Source: Lepidodermella squamata (taxonomy: Eukaryota > Gastrotricha). From it: 64,000 nucleotides of DNA. The stretch's first letter is position 1; each line of letters starts with the position of its first letter. A program made the position numbers and the translations under genes. Shown here in pieces: positions 1 through 11,676 of the stretch. The notes beneath the pieces are model-generated. The model saw nothing but the letters and a program-made list of their open reading frames with translations, was not told the origin of the DNA and ran no database searches. The DNA lies in the NCBI GenBank assembly GCA_047495785.1, contig JBLDXI010000054.1, positions 1,054,001-1,118,000 on the forward strand, written 5' to 3'.

Positions 1-1089
1 ATGACAAACACTGAGTAGAAAGTGGGTAAATAACTTAGGACGAAAAATATGAACAAAGCGATGGAAAGTTTGACGAGATAGATCTCTTTTCGCTGCCATT
101 CAGCTAGATTCACTTGGGGACGAGAACTGACACTTGACTTTGAAGGGTACATAGACAAGTTTGAACTTCGGAAGGATCCATGTGTGCCTTGACGTGAGTT
201 CTTCAGCCGATCGATAGCTTTGAAGATTTTGTAGTAATTCAAGGCTAGGTAAGTTGTGGCTGATGTGAATAGTATTGAGTAGTAGGCTAGGGGTAGGATT
301 GTTGTGTCGAAATCCCCAGAGATGCTATAGTCCCAATCGCCACAGACTAGGACTGGAGTGTTGTTGTTAGCCCCTTCTATGATAATCCATTGAGTTGAAA
401 ACGTGTGATAAGGCCACCAGGCGAAGCCTGCACTCGATACTAAGCAGAAGATTAAAAGAATGAGACAGGCCGCGAAAATCTACGAAAAATCTAAGAATTA
501 CGACAAATTGTCAAAATCACGCGCAATTCACCTTTATAGTACTAGCTTTGTAGTTGAGCTTATTCGATGATATGCATAGACGTCTTTCATAAGAAATCAC
601 TGCATCGATCAATGCTCCCCAACCTCCAATCCCCCAGATTAGCCAGGGTGTTGTAGTACAAGCCTCAGGGGCAGATTCCCACCAGCCAGTTCTCAGGGTA
701 GACAACAAACCGTGGCAGTAGCAGATCGTGAATGCAAAGCTTCGAAAGTGGAGGAAGCAAGTCAGCATCAGGAAGTCTCGCTTCACACCCCGTCGAACGT
801 AGACGTAGACGTTCGCGATTGATGCGATTATCGTGAGGCAGGACATCACGACACAGGCTGCCGTCCAGCCTAATCTTTCTGCCAAAGTCGTTGACGCAAC
901 GTCGTGGTAGAAACCGACGAAGTACGGCTTCGCTTTTCCGTATCCTCTGTCTGGGATCTCAACCTCTAGCCAAGCTCTACTGATGATTTTAGCTATAGGA
1001 TAGGCTGGTGTGGCTCTATTCCTGTAAATCGCCAGAGATACATTCATGTTAGATGATAAAAAAGAAGAGTTGCTGCTTGAAAAGTTCAT
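1..1089 (-). CDS. Class A-like GPCR, 5' part (runs off window start)
   Basis: Seven-helix receptor truncated by the left edge of the window. Exon 1 (start codon at 1087-1089) runs to 532. A 52-bp GT-AG intron (531-480) follows, and exon 2 continues from 479 past position 1. The N-terminus is Asn-rich with several N-x-S/T glycosylation sites. Hydrophobic helices follow: TM1 (GWTAACVVMSCLTIIASIANV), TM2, and TM3 ending in SYERRLCI, which stands where class A receptors have DRY. Exon 2 supplies TM4, an extracellular loop with a Cys, TM5, a basic and Ser-rich third intracellular loop, and TM6 (SYLPTFYSVF) at the edge. An in-frame ATG exists at 1218, but the extra leader has no signal-peptide character and an AG lies just before 1089, so 1089 is preferred. 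The ligand cannot be told. Class A is an inference from the TM3 and TM6 motifs. Confidence 0.7.
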
Positions 1090-2000
1090 CCTTTGTGAAC
1101 AAAAATGACATATAATGTCAGCGAGATTACTTTTGATACAACCGAACGGGCCTAATCGCGATGGTGACACACCTTCATCCGGCTCAGGTTTCGATTTGTG
1201 GTCGAATTTGGATGACAATCAAGACACATTTCATTGCTGAGAAAATGATCGTCCACAGGATGCTTAGATAGAGCTGCTTAGTGCAGTTTCGCGACTAAGC
1301 TATGACGCCTGGATAGAAAGAATTATTTTTATAGCAGAAAACCCCAGTTCCCCAGTTCCAATGCTTCGCCTATGATTTATGATTTGGAAAACTGACCTAT
1401 TACGTAGATTTGTAATAAGAATCTCTACTGTAGGTTGCAAACTCTCAACCTTCAGCCTAACACGCTTCGATCGGTCCAGCATGCGTTGGCGAATTAATAT
1501 TTTTGGATATAGAATCGCGCCGGTTTTTACTGAAATTAAAATTTATTGAAATTACAATCGATAAAAATAGGAATAAGATTTTTCCAGGTAACCAATCGAC
1601 AGGCAGATAGCTCTACATTTTAAACTTGAAACTTCAAGCATTGCACTGAAATACACTGTTTTTCAATTCATTTTCAGGTTCATGGAGTGGCTAGCTCTAC
1701 ATGGATGCGACGTCAAAGCCTAAAATCAGTTAAAAACGCACTTGACCGAATGAAATACCATATATGTACGCCCACGCTAGATCGATATGCATTCACGAAT
1801 TTTGACTCTTCATATTGATAAAACTTCACACTTCTCAGCATCGCCGCTTTTTTGAGCCTGATCTTTGTTTTTAATCTTGAATCCTTCTGCTATTGAAACT
1901 GTTGTGAACCAATATATGCAACAGTGAAAGTCCAAAGTGTGCAAAAGCTCAGCTCAAAGAACGCGTTTTGAAGAAAATCCATAATCCAGCATTGAATTAA
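1090..2000. other. Intergenic, no gene seen
   Basis: AT-rich spacer between the GPCR and the first LITAF gene. Short open frames here show no domain, no codon pattern and no convincing splice sites. It should hold the GPCR promoter and the 3' UTR of the LITAF gene. Confidence 0.5.
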
Positions 2001-2590
2001 TCAGTAATATGGGTAAACTGAGTGATGATGATGATGACGATGGCTCGGACGGATTCTCATTGAAGGTGGGCAAACGCCAAGCTCGGCTTGGCAATTCGGA
2101 CATTTGTGGATAGCTGAAATCAAATTCATTGTTAATTTGACGCTCTAATTCAGAGCTACCCACCTTCTTTACAGGCTTTGACCAGAAATGCGACGAAAAA
2201 GCAACTAAAGTAAGATGTAAAACGAATTGCAATTAAATACTCAAGATTAACTCACGGTGGAAAGAAACACATTAAGCAAATGCAGAAGATCCAATTGTTG
2301 AGACATATTTTGTGATCAATCACCGTCTGAACTTCCATTTTACAAGCTTCACATCTCGCCATCAGTGGTTCCCGGCTGTTATATGGCGAAGGTACTGGAA
2401 TACCTACAAAACTGAGTTGATAGTTCACATTTTGATACTGGGGCTCTAGTTCACCTGGCATAACGGTAATAACGGTTGGTTGCATCCCATATGGTTGCTG
2501 GGCGTAGGCCACATCTGAGGCCATGTAATGAGCCTGGTAGGGGTAAGCCATGTAGCCCCCCACAGGTGGAGCCATGCCTCCTCGATCCAT
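2001..2590 (-). CDS. LITAF-domain membrane-associated protein (162 aa)
   Basis: Three exons: 2590-2256, 2204-2164 and 2113-2001, with introns of 51 and 50 bp. The joined frame is 489 nt, a multiple of three. The N-terminus is rich in Pro, Tyr and Gln, as usual for LITAF/CDIP proteins. The LITAF domain is complete: a first CxxC knuckle (RCEACKMEV), a Cys-rich hydrophobic segment that inserts into one membrane leaflet (NWIFCICLMCFFPP and on through exon 2), and a second CxxC (HKCPNCQAELG) encoded by exon 3. The family sits on the cytosolic face of late endosomes and lysosomes, binds zinc, and takes part in endosomal sorting. The C-terminus is unusual, with a run of five His from a CAT-rich tract. 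A second LITAF gene follows just upstream on the same strand. Confidence 0.85.
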
Positions 2591-3234
2591 AGTGGCGCTT
2601 CGGCAGCTAAGAGCTGATTGTTAGCAACCAAAAACGCTGCAATAATTCCAGTGCTTGAAGCTGCATGGCGCGAATGCTTTCGACGTCGCTCGAATGTCGG
2701 AAGTCGAAGGCGAGTAGGCGGATACAGTTCTTCCTACATGCTGTATATACCAAACAATCGAAAGATCTGCAATTATTTATCACAAATATTGATCAGATTT
2801 TTTTAAACTGCGCACGCTGCAAGTTGGTAGGCGAATGCATGCCTCTTAGGTATTATTTGTTGGATTATCTGATGCTATGCCGCAAAGATCGATGCTTTTA
2901 TTTCAATGGGGAACAGCTCCAAGCTCGTTCTCCATTCGCCATTTGTTCAGAATAGGATGAACTTTGGGCGCAAAGTGTATTTAATCGATGATTGACCCTT
3001 CGTCTTCGCACTCTCTCACTTGGGAAACAAATTCTGGATTTTCCATGAAAACGACTGATGACTAAATCGCCAAAATTAACAGAAATAATTCTCAGTAGAT
3101 ATAATAAGTAATAATTCTCGATCGGCTCTGGCTTCAAATGTATCACATGATAAGGTGGCTGTGCATTTTATCGATTTATTGAAAAGATGAAAATTGAACT
3201 GAAATATCACAAATTTCAATAAAAAAATGGCTGG

Positions 3235-4253
3235 CTACACAGGATTTGCCGACTGATCGTAGCTATGAAACTCCTCCATTATTGGCTCGGGACACTCTTC
3301 CGGCATTTGCTTCGCGATATAACTCGTTTTATTCGGCTCTTGATACGTAACTCTATCTCCGCTATAGACATTATGAGCAATGTCTCTTCCACACTCGGGG
3401 CATTGATGGATAACTGGAATTGAAAATTTTCAAATTATGATGGTAATTACTGAAAATTGAAACTAACCATCGTTGCACTCTTTTGTTACAAGGGGTATGA
3501 TCCAGCAAAAGAAAGGGCATAAGCAGATTAGGAAAACGAAGAAACTGATCCAGACCCCACATCCTTTGACATAGCGAATGTTGGTGACAATTTGCTTCTT
3601 GCAACAAGGGCAGGTCGTTTCCGTTGGCTCTCGACATTTCTCCAAGGGAAGAGGTTGTTCGGTTATGGTAGGCTCGGAACCTGGGAAGAAATCATGAGTA
3701 AAACTGGCAAGAGCGATAGGACAAGCTTACCTCTAGGTGATAGCAATGATTTATCAACCGCTGGGCTAGCCACTACAGGTTCCTTCCGGTGAATTTGAGG
3801 CAGCATCGCCATTTGATTGAACCGAACAATTGGCCGAATGTTCTTTCTTGCCAGAGCCCAGTTATTTCGCCTCGGAGTCTCATTCGTGAACGGCAGAGGA
3901 GGTTGTAGCATAGCCGCGTTGTTCGAGCCTTGATTCGTAAACAGAGTCGCCGACCTTGGCCTGTAGCAATCCCCAACTGTTGAGATCGGATTCGAAGAAT
4001 AGTAGTCGACCCCGATCGACACCCCATTGACCTTTGATTCTCGTTTGGTCGGAGTAGAATACCCACTGGACCCGCTTCCTGGGCATGGGTTCGCCCCGAA
4101 AAGCACCTGCCTGTTCGAGACAGGGGACGCAGCTCGCGAGTTTCCTGGAGACATAAACTGGTTATACTGAAATTGAACACCAGGTAACGGGAGGTTTCTA
4201 GCATCGTGCCCGATGACAGGCGCTACGAAGCTGTTATCACTTGGTTGCCACAT
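3235..4253 (-). CDS. LITAF-domain protein with long N-terminal region (304 aa)
   Basis: Three exons: 4253-3731, 3680-3468 and 3413-3235, with introns of 50 and 54 bp. The joined length is 915 nt. The first 175 residues or so are low-complexity and rich in Ser, Pro, Asn and Arg, with no recognised domain. The LITAF domain follows: CPCCKKQI (first CxxC), a hydrophobic anchor (GVWISFFVFLICLCPFFCW), then HQCPECGRDI (second CxxC). An acidic tail with many Pro, Glu and Tyr ends the protein. Both Zn knuckles and the membrane-inserting helix are intact, so endosomal membrane localisation is expected from the family. It is longer than the typical LITAF protein (about 160 aa) because of the N-terminal extension. 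The neighbouring gene at 2001-2590 is a diverged tandem paralogue with the same exon layout inside the domain. An AATAAA on the minus strand lies near 3173-3180. Confidence 0.85.
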
Positions 4254-4477
4254 ATTTTGACTGAGACGGATACTAATATTTTGCCTGTCACATTATCGTA
4301 AACACCTTAAAAGCTTTTGGTGACGCTGAATCGTCTGCTGATGCTAATGGACCCGCCTCGTGACTAACGACGAATTTGGTTGCTAGCCATCGTAGGCAGC
4401 CTTTTGTCCTGAGTTGTACTCATTCATAAAATGAAAAAAATTGACCTGATCGCGGCGAAATTGAACTCGAACTTTAT

Positions 4478-6216
4478 TTATTCTACGGTTTCATCGCTAG
4501 GTTTTGGAAAAACATACAAACACCCTAGTTGATCAGCCAATGAACGAGGTGTCACGCCATTTTCATCAGAAATATCGATTGCATCGGGGTATTTGCTTGC
4601 TAGTGATTCAACAACACTCAGATACGAATCGTCCTCCTTCAATTTCAACATTGCAGCCATTAAAGGAGAACACCCCTTGTCGGTATCGGACATTTTGACA
4701 GCATCAGGCCATTGCTCGTTGAGTAAATCGATCGCTTCCAGATCTCCATATTCAACTGCTTCGAAAAAGAGCGGGGAATACTTTTCAGAGTCGTTGTAGA
4801 CCTCAGGGAATTTGAAAATAAGATATCTCAGTACTTCGAAGCTACCCGACCTGATAGCTTGAGACATGAGGTCAGTAGGCTCGAAAGCTTGTCCTCGATG
4901 GTTTTCGACAAAAAATTCGACGATTTTGGAATGGTTTGATGATATTGCGTACCAGATTGGCAATCGGCCGTCAATATCAGGGCTTTCCGCGGCTTCTTCG
5001 TAATTTTGGTACAGAAAATTGACCACGTCCACGTTTCCAGTCTCAGCAGCGTACGATAAAGCAGTTCGACCGGTTAAGCTGACGGATCTAACCGCTTCAG
5101 GGTCGATTTCGTAGAGGGCCTCGATAACGTCGACATCGTGGCCGTTTTGGACAGCGTGGATGAGGGGAGTTTTGTTTTGGTGATCAAGACTCTTCACAGA
5201 ATCAGGGTCAACCTCACAACAGAATTTTATCAGAGATAAATTTCCACTTTCAGCCGCGAACGAAAAGGTAGTTCGACCTCGTTGAGCCGGCAGTTTAATC
5301 GCGTCCTTTTTCTTCTCGTGGAAGTATCGAATAATCTCGAGATGGCCGTATTTGGCAGCGTAATGGAAAGGCAACATCCCGTTCATCTTGTCAGGAATGC
5401 TGAGAGCTTCAGGCCATTTCTCGTAGAGAAATTGAACAATGTCAATGTTGCCATTTTCTGATGCGATAGACAGCAAGCTACGGCTATTTACTGAATCGAG
5501 GTCTCTCAGAGCCTCGGCATCGATCTTTTCCAAATGCCTCAAGGCTTCGATATGGCAATTTTCTGTTGCTAACATCGCAGGTGTTAGGCCGAAATTATCA
5601 CGTTGTTTGAAATCTGAAATATCCAACAAAAGATCGATGACATTCGCATGACCAAACTTGCAGGCTAGATGAAGGCCGTTTCTGCCTCGACTATCGCATT
5701 GACGAGGTAAAACAGAGTTGCAGTCACATTTCAGCAGAAATTTCACAACTTCTATGCACCCCGCTTCAATCGCTAGAAGAAAGGCGGTTTGTTGGTACCG
5801 CCCTTCGGTTAGAAAAGCTAGATCAGAGCATTGCTCTAGCATCGAAATTACAGCCGAAATATTGTCGCGTTGCGCGGCTTCGAAAAATATTTCGCGGGCT
5901 TGATAGAAGTCTAAAAATTCAGCCTAAAATGTTAAAATAAAAATAAAAAGTAATTTGTCAAAAATAAATCACTGACCTGACACGATGCGTCCGTAGAGCC
6001 ATCAGTCGTGCCTGTTTCAGATGCCGGCTGAATGATGATATCATCCTGTGCAGATTTCTCCACTTCAACTAAACCAGAATCATGTATCGTATTTTCCATT
6101 ATAAGCTTGTCCTTCATTTCCGGATCTGGCACAGCACTTTCGGCCGCTGCTTTCTTGCGCCGTTTACGACCTGATGATTCGCCAGAATGCTTGGCACTTC
6201 CGTGGTTATTCCCCAT
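4478..6216 (-). CDS. Ankyrin-repeat protein (561 aa)
   Basis: Two exons: 6216-5977 (80 codons) and 5923-4478, separated by a 53-bp GT-AG intron. The joined length is 1686 nt. The N-terminus starts MGNNHGSAK, then carries a basic cluster (GRKRRKKAA) and an acidic linker. Gly2 plus nearby basic residues could mean N-myristoylation and membrane contact, but that is inference. Exon 2 encodes about twelve to thirteen ankyrin repeats of roughly 34 residues. They are of the sort GRTALSYAAETGNVDVVNFLYQNYEEA, here with the family habit of ending each helix pair in a K/N-FLYE-x-x-PEA motif. No catalytic domain is seen. The same repeat style occurs in the two genes at 16974-19942 and 20999-23800, so the three are probably one family. 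The likely role is protein-protein binding; the partner is unknown. Confidence 0.85.
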
Positions 6217-7939
6217 TCGTTCACGCTGTGATAATTCAGCGCAGCAAACTCAATTCAACATACGCAGTTAACAGTCTAAATTCATAAGAAAAAAATACGG
6301 AAATTAGATGAGAAAAGTATCGTGAGGCGTAATAGGCCGTTGAATAGGCTTGTTTTATAGCCAGCACTTGATACAATTTTGTTATTACTCGAGTTTTTTT
6401 TATGACCATATGGTGCGCGTTTTTTCTTACACAGACGGTCCGGATATGATCGCGGCGCAATGAATGAAGATACATGCGATAATGATGATGAGCGGCTAGC
6501 TAAAAGAGCGTGCTCTAGGCACCTATGCGCTAAATATATTACTCTCTACTCGCGCACATGTGGGAATAAACGCAAAAAATCGATAGTAAAAGTCAGTGCG
6601 AATCAGGATAGCGGGGAAAACTTGGCGTAGTACTACTATACCCCTTCACCCTACGTCAATATTTCTGTAGTGGTGGAAAATGTAGTGAACAATACCTGAG
6701 CGCGCATCTTTTTGACTCTATCTGCGTAAATAACAATGGGGCTAATGTTATTACAGAGGGGCTTATTGTGCCTAGCAATATATACCTAGACATATTTTTC
6801 AGGGTGTAAATTGGATTCGCTGCTTTAATACTACATCCGGTATGCGTAAAAACGCAGCGCGGTCAGCCAAGCGGGTCGATGGTCAATTTTACGCTTGGCT
6901 GCACTTCGCTGCGTGAAGAGTGAAAAGTTACGTGCTCAGAATAATCTCTATTCATTGATTGCTCATGTTTCTATTATTGAGTTATCATTGCGGATAATTT
7001 TGCTGGTAAATGATGAGATATGTTGACAAGGATTAAAATTGTCCTGTGATGATATAGCGGCTGAAAGCTATGAGATGTGTGAAATTGGAGAAGTAAGGGC
7101 TGCTTTTGAAAAGGAAAAGAAACGCAAGATGAAAAAATAGATCAAATAACATACAACGAGAATGAAAGTCAATCCAAACTGTTGAACTTTTATTAACGCA
7201 AACAAAATGAGAAAAAAGCAGTCTAGCAAAAGCAAAAAAACTAGATATTTGAAGCAGGTTAAACATTTAAAAAGAGCTAATATGTACATAATATGATTCT
7301 CATGAGAGTTGAAGTTACGATGCTAAATGAATTTGAATGCAATTCACAAGTGGGGCGACTAATTTTGGAGACTGTAACCCTAGGCATAGCTCTGAAAGCG
7401 CTCGCAGTCATATGATATAGTTTATTTCCCATTCTATTACTCCAATTTTGCTTAAACTATCGATCTTGCAGATCTCTTCTACTCTGTCACATGCTGAGAA
7501 TCTCAAAATTGCTCTCTCCTTATTTACAATAAATATTATTTTACAATTATAGCATGAAAAATATATTTGCTGGTCGGGGTGCAACTAACATTCGATGTTT
7601 TGGTTATATACTATTTATAATGTGCCGATGGATCGAGCTGCTATAAAATAGGCGTGCCATTTCTTATCTCAGCAATAATTCCACGCATACCTTTGAGGTA
7701 ATGAGGTAGTTCGCAGTGCACTATGCTGCTCACCAACGCTGTTGAAAAAATTGCATGCGATAACAATTATAGCTAAGGCTGATAACTTCATAGGACAAAA
7801 ACTCTTCCTCTTGACGTGTGACCTCTACTTTTTATTGTTTTTACATTAATTTTATAAAGCGCACTTGCACCATGTTCATATCAAAAAGCATATAAAATCA
7901 CAGGTTCAGTTCAATTGTTGTTAACAGTTAAAATTATTT
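6217..7939. other. Intergenic, no gene seen
   Basis: About 1.7 kb of AT-rich sequence. Small hydrophobic open frames near 7033-7289 come from T-rich stretches and show no family resemblance. No tRNA, array or clear mobile-element end was recognised. Confidence 0.5.
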
Positions 7940-9264
7940 TTAAAGGGACCCACTGAGAAACACTAGTGTTAGCACGTTGAAACCCACAAGAATAACGCCT
8001 GCAATCACAAACGCCGCGATATCCAACACGTAATACAACCGGCTTTTCGTCATTGAAAAAACCTGGACCCGCATTTCAGCTTTGTTAGGGCACATTGATA
8101 TGAAGTAGCACATCCCAGCTGAGTAGATCACTATACCCATTGCATAAATCAGCTCTCCCAGAAAGTATGCGCTAGCAACCATTAATTTAGGTGTTTTGGG
8201 CACATTTCCGAGAAACTGAGCCTGAAGCACGAATATCGATAGCATTACAGTGCAAGCGTAGGTCGGGCGGTCCGGCTCATTTGCCGGGATGAGAAACGAG
8301 TTTAGCTCCATAATACTCAGGATAAAACTCGGCACGAAAAGGTTGATGAAGTAGTAATGTGGTTTCCGTCTGATTTTCAGGCTGAATTTCCCCTGCGAGA
8401 ACAACCCCGCGGCCCCATTTGCACCAAAAGGTGGCATTGTTGCATCATGGCTAAGAAACTCCCAGTTCGAATTTTGCGGCATTGCCATTTGTAGCTCTGC
8501 AGATGCGGAAAAGCTCACATTCGTGATTCGAGCCAGATTTTGATCGTGTTGACAAGCAACTAGCAGGAAGCACTCTTGCCTGAAGGGAACAATCTTGTAA
8601 ATTCCAAAAATTCTTCAAAATATTGAAATTACGTGTCGTATGGGAAGCGGAAGAATTCAAGATCACAATATGACGAAAATGACCCAACGATCGTACCGAA
8701 TACAACGCCGAACTTTGGAATGATTTGAAAGTACCTCGCATATTGGCCGGACGGAATTGTTAGTGGCATTTGCTCCAACGCATTTCTATGCAGCAAATTA
8801 GGCCACCAGTAATCATTTGGTTCCTCCTTCGTCATCTGTGTCACTTCTTGTGGCCATTCAGGGTCGGTATTAACCGCTCTAGCGATGCAAGGTACAGTCC
8901 ACCGCGTGATAAGAACACCGTTGAATGAGAAGCTTTCCGATACATCGTCGATTGATAGGAATCGATCGACCCTCAAATCAATTTGAATGTTAGTTACGGA
9001 GTTAGGCTTGTCGTATTCATTCGGCGCATTGACCCTTGGATCGATGTGGCACCTCTGAAGGAGAAATTTCGATGGGGAGAATGCGTATAAGGCGGATAGA
9101 TTTGTCCCTGTAGTTGGAGATTGCGTTCCACCGATTTGGTAGGCTGATGCGTTGCTTGATTTTGTAGTCTTGATGAATGATGGAAGTTGAGACTTGACCG
9201 AAACCAAAAAGGTCAAGCAAATGAAAATAAAAAAGAGCATTATTTTTAGGATTATAAAAACCAC
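7940..9264 (-). CDS. Cys-loop ligand-gated ion channel subunit (423 aa), copy 1
   Basis: Two exons: 9264-8633 and 8579-7940. The 53-bp intron falls inside the Cys-loop codons, and the joined length is 1272 nt. There is a signal peptide (FFIFICLTFLVSVKSQ). The extracellular domain has a WxPD-like loop (NDYWWPNLLHRNA) and a canonical Cys-loop with 13 residues between the cysteines (YCDLEFFRFPYDTQEC), rebuilt only when the intron is removed. Four membrane helices follow: M1 from YYFINLFVPSFILSI, M2 from YACTVMLSIFVLQAQFLG, M3 from YFLGELIYAMGIVIYSAG, and M4 from LYYVLDIAAFVIAGVILVG. The M3-M4 loop is only about 19 residues, against 70-150 in most animal subunits. The anion-channel PAR motif before M2 is absent. 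Ligand and ion selectivity cannot be assigned. A tandem paralogue lies immediately upstream (10122-11407). Confidence 0.9.
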
Positions 9265-9784
9265 AGGAATGAACGATAATGAGATCAGGTTTCATCATGT
9301 AAATTATAAATCGATAAAGAACATTCCAGAATCAAATCGTCTAACGATGGACTGCAGAATAGGGTCAATCAATACGGTAAAAAAACTCCGGGGATTTATT
9401 TGTCTATTTTTAATGGACAGTTAGAGTGCTCTTAGCTGCTGGTACAAGCATCAGCATTACGTTTTGGCCTGACTACCAGAGACATGGCCTAATGGCAGCA
9501 CTTTCCTGATAAATGCAGTTTTTCTGTCGACACAAATCACTTCACTGTCGGAGCATTAAACGGTGTGTAGTTTCAACTATTTCGGCCTGTTTGTCAAACA
9601 ACTTTCAGCCTCTTTCTAGACAAAATTAATTTTAAATTTGGTTTGAATTCTGAATAATGTCATTCGGGTTTCAGATTCTTAGAGGAATATCCAAAAGTAG
9701 CATTCCACAAATCGGCGCAGCTTTTATCTAGGACAGTAAAAATTTCGATTCGAAATTGTCCTGATGGCTGTGAAACAGGGCGCG

Positions 9785-9850
9785 AAGAACGGGGGAATGA
9801 GGGGTATCATACCCCCAAGTTCGGCAGGCCAAAGGGAAAGAAAACCGCAA
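9785..9850 (+). repeat. Dispersed repeat with hairpin, copy 1
   Basis: This stretch matches the reverse complement of about 29275-29345. The shared order is GGGxGAATGxxGGGTATC, then TACCCCC, then AGTTCG and AGGCCAA. Its core GGGGTATCATACCCC is a perfect 7-bp-arm palindrome. It may be part of a non-autonomous element; termini were not resolved. Confidence 0.55.
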
Positions 9851-9889
9851 AAAACTACAGGGGCACCATTTGGTAATAAAATTCGGGCC

Positions 9890-9928
9890 CGAAAATACCC
9901 TCCGAAAATACCCTCCGAAAATACCCTC
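9890..9928 (+). repeat. 13-bp tandem repeat, three copies
   Basis: The unit CGAAAATACCCTC is repeated three times without mismatch in spacer DNA between the two Cys-loop channel genes. Confidence 0.8.
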
Positions 9929-10121
9929 GAGGAGCCTACTTCGCGCACTGCTGTGAAAGATGGCTGAAGGCTGGGTCCAAATTAGGCCTGAAATTCAACT
10001 TTGTATTAAAATCTCGGCACTGGAAGCATACTCGAAAATAACCCGATACACTTCGAAAGTTTTATTCATCCACATTCTTAGCTCGATATTAAGATCTGAA
10101 GAGTTTCATTTTATCTTTCAC

Positions 10122-11407
10122 CTACCCGTTGCTGAGGTAAACCAACGTTATAACGTTGAATGCGACAAGAAAGGCACCAGCAATAGCGAAAGCCGCGATA
10201 TCAATGACGTAGTACAGCCGACTTTTCGTTCCCGAAAACACGTGAACTCGCATTTCAGCCTTGTGAGGGCAAATTGAAATGAAGTAGCACATCCCGGCTG
10301 AGTAGATCACAATAGCCATTGCGTAAATCAACTCGCCTAGTATGTAAATACTCGCAATAATCGTTCTAGGCGTTTTTGGCACATTGCCAAGAATTTGCGC
10401 TTGCAGAACGAAAAGCGACAGCATAACTGTACAGGCATATGTTGGCCGATCGGGTTCAGTAGCTGGGATCAGAAATGAGTTCAGCGTCATGATACTGAGA
10501 ATGAAACTTGGCACGAACAGATTGAGGAAGTAGTACTGGGGCTTCCGTCTGATTTTGAGGGTGAACTTCCCTTGAGTGAATAGGCCTGTGCTCCCACTAA
10601 TAAGAAACGGAGGCATTGTTGCTTCGTGGCTTATGAATTCCCAATTGCTATTCGTAGACATAGCAAGTTGAAGCTCTGACGAAGATAGAAAGCTGACATT
10701 CGTAATTGGAACCAAGGTTTGGTCGTGCTGGCAAGCCACCAACAAGAAACATTCTTGGCTGAAAAGCAGGAAAACATCCGTATAAATAACTTGTTACAAT
10801 GGAATTCTAGTACTTACCTATCGTAAGGGAATGCGAAGAAATTAAGGTCGCAGTAGGATGAAAAGGAGCCGATAATTGTTCCCATCATAATACCAGCTTT
10901 CGGAATGATTTGCATATATCTAGTGTACTGCCCTGAGGAGATTGTTAGCGGCATTTGTACCAACGCATTTCTATGCAGCAAATTTGGCCACCAGTAGTCG
11001 TTTGGTTCCTCCTTTGTCATTTGTGTAACCTCTGACGGCCATTCAGGGTCGGTATTCACTACTCTTGCGATGCAAGGTACAGTCCACCGAACGATGAGAA
11101 TTCCGTTGAATGCGAAGCTCTCGGAAACATCGTCAATTGACAGGAAGTGATCAACTCTCAGATCCACGGCAATTTTAGTGATAGATGGCTTGTCATACTC
11201 GTTTGGCGAATTAACTCTCGGATCGAGGTGACATTTCTGGAGGAGAAATTTCGATGGGGAGAAGGCGTAAAGTGTGGATAGATTCGTCCCCATGGATGAG
11301 GCGTTTGTTCCATTGATTTGATTGGATTTAGTTGTCATGATGAAAGATGGAATTTGAGACTTAACCCCAAAAACTAACGCAAAACCCAGTAAAAAGCTTC
11401 TCGTCAT
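10122..11407 (-). CDS. Cys-loop ligand-gated ion channel subunit (408 aa), copy 2
   Basis: Two exons: 11407-10818 and 10758-10122, with a 59-bp intron at exactly the same place in the Cys-loop as in copy 1. The joined length is 1227 nt. There is a short signal peptide (FLLGFALVFGVKSQ). The extracellular domain shares long blocks with copy 1, such as SPSKFLLQKCH, DDVSESFAFNGI, MTKEEPNDYWWPN and YCDLNFFAFPYDSQEC. The 13-residue Cys-loop spacing is intact. M1-M4 are all present, again with a very short M3-M4 loop. Copies 1 and 2 are clearly a tandem duplication. Expected to act as a pentameric plasma-membrane channel subunit; the transmitter is unknown. A TATA-like TATAAA lies on the minus strand near 11470-11478. 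Confidence 0.9.
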
Positions 11408-11676
11408 AGTTTTTCTCGGGAAATACTAATAACCGAGAAATCTGTGTAAAATTTAGCACTCTGAACATTCAATTTATACACACCCCGTACGCAGAACCAG
11501 GACTCTCACTGGAGAGCTCGGGGATTTATTTTTCAATTTTAATGGATTTTTAATCGATGATGGAATGAAACAAGTCTACATGCGGTTTTGGGCGAATTCG
11601 TACGGACGCGGACAAAACACTACTAATGTATTTATTCCTGGCAAAATCATAGTATTATTTTACAACAGTCCTGTTT

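Larger units (their letters stand above)
9265..10121. other. Intergenic spacer with short repeats
   Basis: Holds the promoter of Cys-loop copy 1 and the 3' flank of copy 2. It also contains one copy of a dispersed repeat (about 9785-9850) and a three-copy 13-bp tandem repeat (9890-9928), listed separately. No further gene seen. Confidence 0.5.

Noticed and set aside
2446-2631. Open frame overlapping the first LITAF gene
   Set aside because: Same strand but another frame; the LITAF frame has the domain and valid splice joins.
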